From an uncultured Tolumonas sp. (lineage in GTDB: Bacteria; Pseudomonadota; Gammaproteobacteria; Enterobacterales; Aeromonadaceae), in contig CAIZDF010000440.1 of NCBI GenBank assembly GCA_903931645.1, positions 1-8,973 on the forward strand: DNA of 8,973 nt, read 5' to 3'. Positions within the stretch are counted from its first letter, which is position 1, and each line of letters opens with the position of its first letter. The translations under genes were made by a program, and so were the position numbers. Below the pieces are notes generated by a model. The model was given only the letters and a program-made list of their open reading frames with translations, was not told the origin of the DNA and made no database searches. Below are positions 4,829 through 8,973 of the stretch, piece by piece.

Positions 4829-7732
4829 ATGACCTCATCGCATGCCATTCCTTTACCAGTATTACTGTCTGATTTAGCGAATAAGCAGTGGCAACGCCTG
4901 CTGGAGCGGGCGAACACAGAACAGCAAACCCTGTTTTTATCTCATCAACCGATGTTATTACGCCTGCTGGCGTTATCCGATTTTGTTGGCGAAGCCGTGA
5001 TCAGCTCCCCAACGATGCTGGCGGAAATGCTGACCAGTGAGTGCTATTTACAAGCACAACGGAGTGCCGATTATCCGCAGCAATTACACATGGCGTTGCA
5101 AGCCGCGGATAGTGAAGAGAGCCTGAAGCGTATTTTGCGGCAATTCCGCCGTCACCATATGGTGTTGATTGCCTGGCGCGAATTGCTGGGTTTTGCGGAA
5201 GTGGAAGAGAGTTTTACCCATCTGTCTTTGCTGGCGGAAAGTCTGATTGTCGCGGCTTATGACTGGCTGTATGCCAAGATGTGTCGTGAAGTCGGCACGC
5301 CGATTGGACGCGACAGCGGTGAGCCGCAGCGCATGCTGATTTTCGGCATGGGCAAACTGGGCGGCGGTGAGCTGAATTTTTCCTCTGATATTGATCTGAT
5401 CTTTGCTTATCCGGAACGCGGTGCCACACAAGGTGGGCGGCGTGAATTGGATAATCAATCGTTTTTTACCCGTTTAGGCCAGCAGTTGATCAATGCGTTG
5501 CATCAGCAAACGGCCGATGGCCAAGTGTATCGCGTCGATATGCGTCTGCGCCCGTTTGGTGATTCTGGCCCATTGGTCGCCAGTTTTGCCGCACTGGAAG
5601 AGTATTACCAGCAGCATGGCCGCAACTGGGAGCGTTACGCCATGGTGAAGGCGCGTCTGATGGGGCCGGAAAATGACGATGGCCGTTATCTGATGCAGAT
5701 GCTGAAACCGTTCATTTATCGTCGCTATGTCGATTTCGGTGCTATTGATGCGCTGCGCAAAATGAAGGCCATGATTGTCGCGGAAGTGCGCCGCAAAGGC
5801 TTAACAGACAATATTAAGCTGGGGGCGGGTGGCATCCGTGACGTCGAGTTTATTGTGCAGGCGCATCAGCTGATCCGGGGGGGGCGCGAACCCGAATTGC
5901 AGGTTCGGCATATGCCTGCGGCGCTCAAAGCCTTACAACAACATCATGTGCTGACCGACGCAGAATATCAGACGCTCTTTTCTGGTTACCGTTATTTACG
6001 CCGGGTCGAAAATATTCTGCAGGAAATTGCCGATCAGCAAACTCAGACCTTACCGGATAACGATCGCGATCGTCTACGGTTGACGGTGGCGATGGGCTAC
6101 GCAACTTGGGATGTTTTTGCACAAGCACTGGAACAGGTGTTGGCATCGATCAGTCAGCTGTTCCGGCAAGTGATTGGCGAGCAAGAAGAACAAGAGTCAG
6201 ATGTGCCGAGCATCTGGCAGGATATGTGGCACAGCCATCTGCCTGCCGATGATCTCGTACCTCTGCTGCAACAGCAAAATGTGGTGGAAGCGGAGAAATT
6301 AGCCACTGAATTAACACAGTTACGTGATGAATGTCTGCACCGGCCCATCGGCCCGCAAGGGCGAGAGGCATTAGGCAAGCTGATGCCGCGGTTATTGAGT
6401 CAGCTCGTGCAAGATTCAGCACCGACCGAGCTGTTGAGCCGGATCCGTAAAATATTACTGCATATCGCCACCCGTTCCGCCTACCTGCAATTGTTGGCGG
6501 AAAACCCCGGTGCGCTGAAACAACTGTTGAAACTGTGTGCGGCGACCCCGCTGGTGGCGGAACAGCTGGCGCGTTATCCGGTGCTGCTGGACGAATTACT
6601 CGATCCGGCCCAACTGTATAACCCAACACCACTCGATCAATATCGTGATGAATTACGCCAATATCTGTTGCGCGTGCCGGAAGATGATGTTGAGCAGCAG
6701 ATGGAAGCGCTGCGGCAGTTTAAGCAGATTCAATTGCTAAAAATCGTGGCTGCGGATATCGCCGGTGCTTTGCCGTTGATGAAGGTGAGTGACCATCTGA
6801 CCTGGCTGGCCGAAGCTTTGTTGACGGAAGTGGTCAATCAGGCATGGGCGCAGTTGACCGCGAAACACGGTGTGCCGCCGCTGACCGCCAAAACGGGTGA
6901 GAAAAACTTTGCCGTGATTGCCTATGGCAAGCTGGGTGGCATTGAGCTGGGTTATGGCTCCGATCTGGATTTGGTGTTCCTGCATGGCGGGGATCATGAT
7001 GGTTACACCGTGGGTGATAAACCCGTCAATGTGCGGCAGTTTTATGTGCGCTTGGCGCAGAAAATCATTCATTTATTCAGTGCCCGCACGCCTTCCGGCA
7101 TGTTGTATGAAGTTGATATGCGCCTGCGTCCGTCTGGCGATTCCGGCATGCTGGTGTCCTCGGTTGCCGCTTATGAGCAATATTTATTGCATGAAGCGTG
7201 GGTGTGGGAGCATCAGGCTTTGGTGCGTTCACGCGCGGTATATGGCGATGCGACCTTATTGGCAGACTTTGAACGGGTACGGGCTGCAGTGTTGAGTCAG
7301 CCGCGCGAGATCCACACGCTGGCGAAATCGGTCGCCGATATGCGCGACAAAATGCGCAAGCACCTGTTACGAGGCACCGCCGAGCAGTTCGATTTAAAAC
7401 AAGGTGCTGGCGGCATGAACGAAATCGAGTTTATTGCCCAGTTTCTGGTGCTGGCTTATGCGCAACAACAACCGGTTTTGTTAACGCGCTGGTCGGATAA
7501 TGTGCGGATCTTTGAGTCTTGTGTGGCTGCCGGTCTGTTGACTGACGAGGAATCGATTACACTGAAAAAAGCCTATTTGGCCATTCGTGATCGCGCGCAT
7601 CGTTGCACGCTGTCCGGCATCACCCGCATCATCGATGGTCAAGAATTGCAGGCGAAAAGAGCAGCGGTAATTGCTTTGTGGCATAAACTGATTGATGCAC
7701 AATTACCGGAGCTCGATCTGTCGATCCATTGA
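4829..7732 (+). CDS. glnE: Bifunctional glutamine synthetase adenylyltransferase/adenylyl-removing enzyme
   Basis: GlnE switches glutamine synthetase off by adding AMP and on again by removing it, under control of PII and glutamine in the cytoplasm. Two nucleotidyltransferase domains are visible. The N-terminal (adenylyl-removing) one has GMGKLGGGELNFSSDID with metal ligands D187 and D189, and VDMRLRPFG with D237. The C-terminal (adenylylating) one has YGKLGGIELGYGSDLD with D712 and D714, and VDMRLRPSG with D763. The helical linker between them contains the conserved stretches LLDELLDP and LLRVPEDD. All catalytic aspartates are present and the frame is unbroken. From the ATG at 4829 the protein has 967 residues, against about 946 in E. 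coli. An in-frame TTG at 4808, with AGGT five bases upstream, would add seven residues; the ATG lacks a strong Shine-Dalgarno, so the start is uncertain. A strong terminator follows. Confidence 0.96.
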   Translation: MTSSHAIPLPVLLSDLANKQWQRLLERANTEQQTLFLSHQPMLLRLLALSDFVGEAVISSPTMLAEMLTSECYLQAQRSADYPQQLHMALQAADSEESLKRILRQFRRHHMVLIAWRELLGFAEVEESFTHLSLLAESLIVAAYDWLYAKMCREVGTPIGRDSGEPQRMLIFGMGKLGGGELNFSSDIDLIFAYPERGATQGGRRELDNQSFFTRLGQQLINALHQQTADGQVYRVDMRLRPFGDSGPLVASFAALEEYYQQHGRNWERYAMVKARLMGPENDDGRYLMQMLKPFIYRRYVDFGAIDALRKMKAMIVAEVRRKGLTDNIKLGAGGIRDVEFIVQAHQLIRGGREPELQVRHMPAALKALQQHHVLTDAEYQTLFSGYRYLRRVENILQEIADQQTQTLPDNDRDRLRLTVAMGYATWDVFAQALEQVLASISQLFRQVIGEQEEQESDVPSIWQDMWHSHLPADDLVPLLQQQNVVEAEKLATELTQLRDECLHRPIGPQGREALGKLMPRLLSQLVQDSAPTELLSRIRKILLHIATRSAYLQLLAENPGALKQLLKLCAATPLVAEQLARYPVLLDELLDPAQLYNPTPLDQYRDELRQYLLRVPEDDVEQQMEALRQFKQIQLLKIVAADIAGALPLMKVSDHLTWLAEALLTEVVNQAWAQLTAKHGVPPLTAKTGEKNFAVIAYGKLGGIELGYGSDLDLVFLHGGDHDGYTVGDKPVNVRQFYVRLAQKIIHLFSARTPSGMLYEVDMRLRPSGDSGMLVSSVAAYEQYLLHEAWVWEHQALVRSRAVYGDATLLADFERVRAAVLSQPREIHTLAKSVADMRDKMRKHLLRGTAEQFDLKQGAGGMNEIEFIAQFLVLAYAQQQPVLLTRWSDNVRIFESCVAAGLLTDEESITLKKAYLAIRDRAHRCTLSGITRIIDGQELQAKRAAVIALWHKLIDAQLPELDLSIH

Positions 7733-7744
7733 TGAGTTGACACT

Positions 7745-7770
7745 GGGGGGAAGCTGATTCCCCCTTTTTT
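7745..7770 (+). terminator. Intrinsic terminator of glnE
   Basis: A GC-rich hairpin, GGGGGAA (7746-7752), loop GCTGA, TTCCCCC (7758-7764), is followed directly by six T residues. It lies 13 nt after the glnE stop and has the textbook form of a factor-independent terminator, separating glnE from the lacZ unit. Confidence 0.92.
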
Positions 7771-7780
7771 GTTATTGCCG

Positions 7781-7794
7781 TGTAATCGATTACA
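7781..7794. promoter_or_regulatory. LacI/GalR-type operator upstream of lacZ
   Basis: TGTAATCGATTACA is a perfect 14-bp palindrome with a central CG, the hallmark of LacI/GalR-family operators, and fits the GalR-type pattern TGTAANCGNTTACA. It lies about 143 bases before the lacZ start. The cognate repressor is not encoded in this window. A galactose- or galactoside-responsive regulator is the likely binder, but this is inferred only from motif and neighbour. Confidence 0.72.
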
Positions 7795-7801
7795 TCTATT
7801 T

Positions 7802-7817
7802 TATGATGGTGATCACG
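7802..7817. promoter_or_regulatory. Candidate CRP (cAMP receptor protein) site
   Basis: TATGA, six bases, TCACG matches the CRP core TGTGA-N6-TCACA at eight of ten positions. Its centre (7809.5) is about 60 bases upstream of the start site predicted from the -10 box at 7858-7863, close to the -61.5 position of class I CRP promoters such as E. coli lac. Confidence 0.45.
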
Positions 7818-7857
7818 TCATCGAACAAATCTGGCGGTTAGTTTTCCCCGCGCTCTT

Positions 7858-7863
7858 TATGAT
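7858..7863 (+). promoter_or_regulatory. Putative -10 box of the lacZ promoter
   Basis: TATGAT matches TATAAT at five of six. No good -35 is found 16-18 bases upstream (GCGGTT at 7835-7840), as is common for CRP-dependent promoters. Transcription would start near 7870, giving a leader of about 67 nt. An alternative is TTGCCG (7775-7780) with TATTTT (7797-7802), 16 bases apart, which would bracket the palindromic operator. Confidence 0.4.
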
Positions 7864-7918
7864 GGTTTTATTGTGCACTGTCGCGTTCCTGTTTCGCGGA
7901 TGCGATGAGCAAAAATGA

Positions 7919-8973
<1,055 letters not shown>

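Larger units (their letters stand above)
7800..7866 (+). repeat. 11-bp direct repeat in the lacZ leader
   Basis: TTTATGATGGT occurs at 7800-7810 and again at 7856-7866, with starts 56 bases apart. Each copy contains TATGAT, five of six bases to a sigma70 -10 box. The first copy is also half of the CRP-like site. Duplicate promoter elements or a local duplication are both possible. Confidence 0.6.

Noticed and set aside
5084..7072. Several minus-strand frames of 70-160 codons opposite glnE
   Set aside because: They lie entirely within the conserved glnE frame, resemble no family and have no ribosome sites; they are antisense shadows.
7811..7820. GTGATCAC palindrome near 7809-7816 as a second LacI-type operator
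   Set aside because: It lacks the central CG and the flanking arms are out of register by one base. It is better read as part of the CRP-like site.
7859..7918. A 19-codon frame (MMVLLCTVAF...) in the lacZ leader, a possible leader peptide
   Set aside because: There is no Shine-Dalgarno before either ATG, and the start would overlap the putative -10 box, so it would lie upstream of or at the transcription start.

Overview
The window looks like a chromosomal segment of a gammaproteobacterium. GlnE, Zur and LacZ align readily, from memory, with their E. coli counterparts, but the gene order (zinc ABC operon, zur, glnE, lacZ) is not that of enterobacteria. Roughly balanced base composition and this gene set would suit the Aeromonadales (a Tolumonas-like organism is my best guess, unproven). 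I saw no tRNA, rRNA, insertion sequence, phage gene or CRISPR array.

Left half (1-4179, all minus strand): a tightly packed metal operon, read from right to left. It starts with an unlisted 43-residue membrane mini-protein (4048-4179), then znuC (ATPase), znuB (permease), znuA (periplasmic binding protein), a DUF1007 periplasmic protein and a NicO/RcnA-like membrane transporter that runs off the left edge. Neighbouring genes overlap or are separated by at most 9 nt, so they are very probably one transcript. Between this operon and the divergent zur gene lies a near-consensus Zur operator (4214-4228) that covers the putative -10 box of the operon. The most interesting biology here is the makeup of this zinc-starvation cassette: a standard uptake ABC system plus three less understood partners (mini-protein, DUF1007, NicO).

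Middle (4328-7732, plus strand): zur, a Fur-family zinc sensor that presumably represses the divergent operon, is followed by a hairpin. Then comes glnE, the bifunctional glutamine synthetase adenylyltransferase/adenylyl-removing enzyme, complete at 967 residues and closed by a strong intrinsic terminator.

Right end (7733-8973, plus strand): a 204-nt regulatory gap holds a perfect 14-bp LacI/GalR-type palindrome, a CRP-like site and an 11-bp direct repeat that contains -10-like boxes. It is followed by the first 345 codons of a lacZ-type beta-galactosidase, cut by the window edge. This part is unrelated in function to the zinc cluster and suggests sugar-specific and cAMP-dependent control of lactose or galactoside use.
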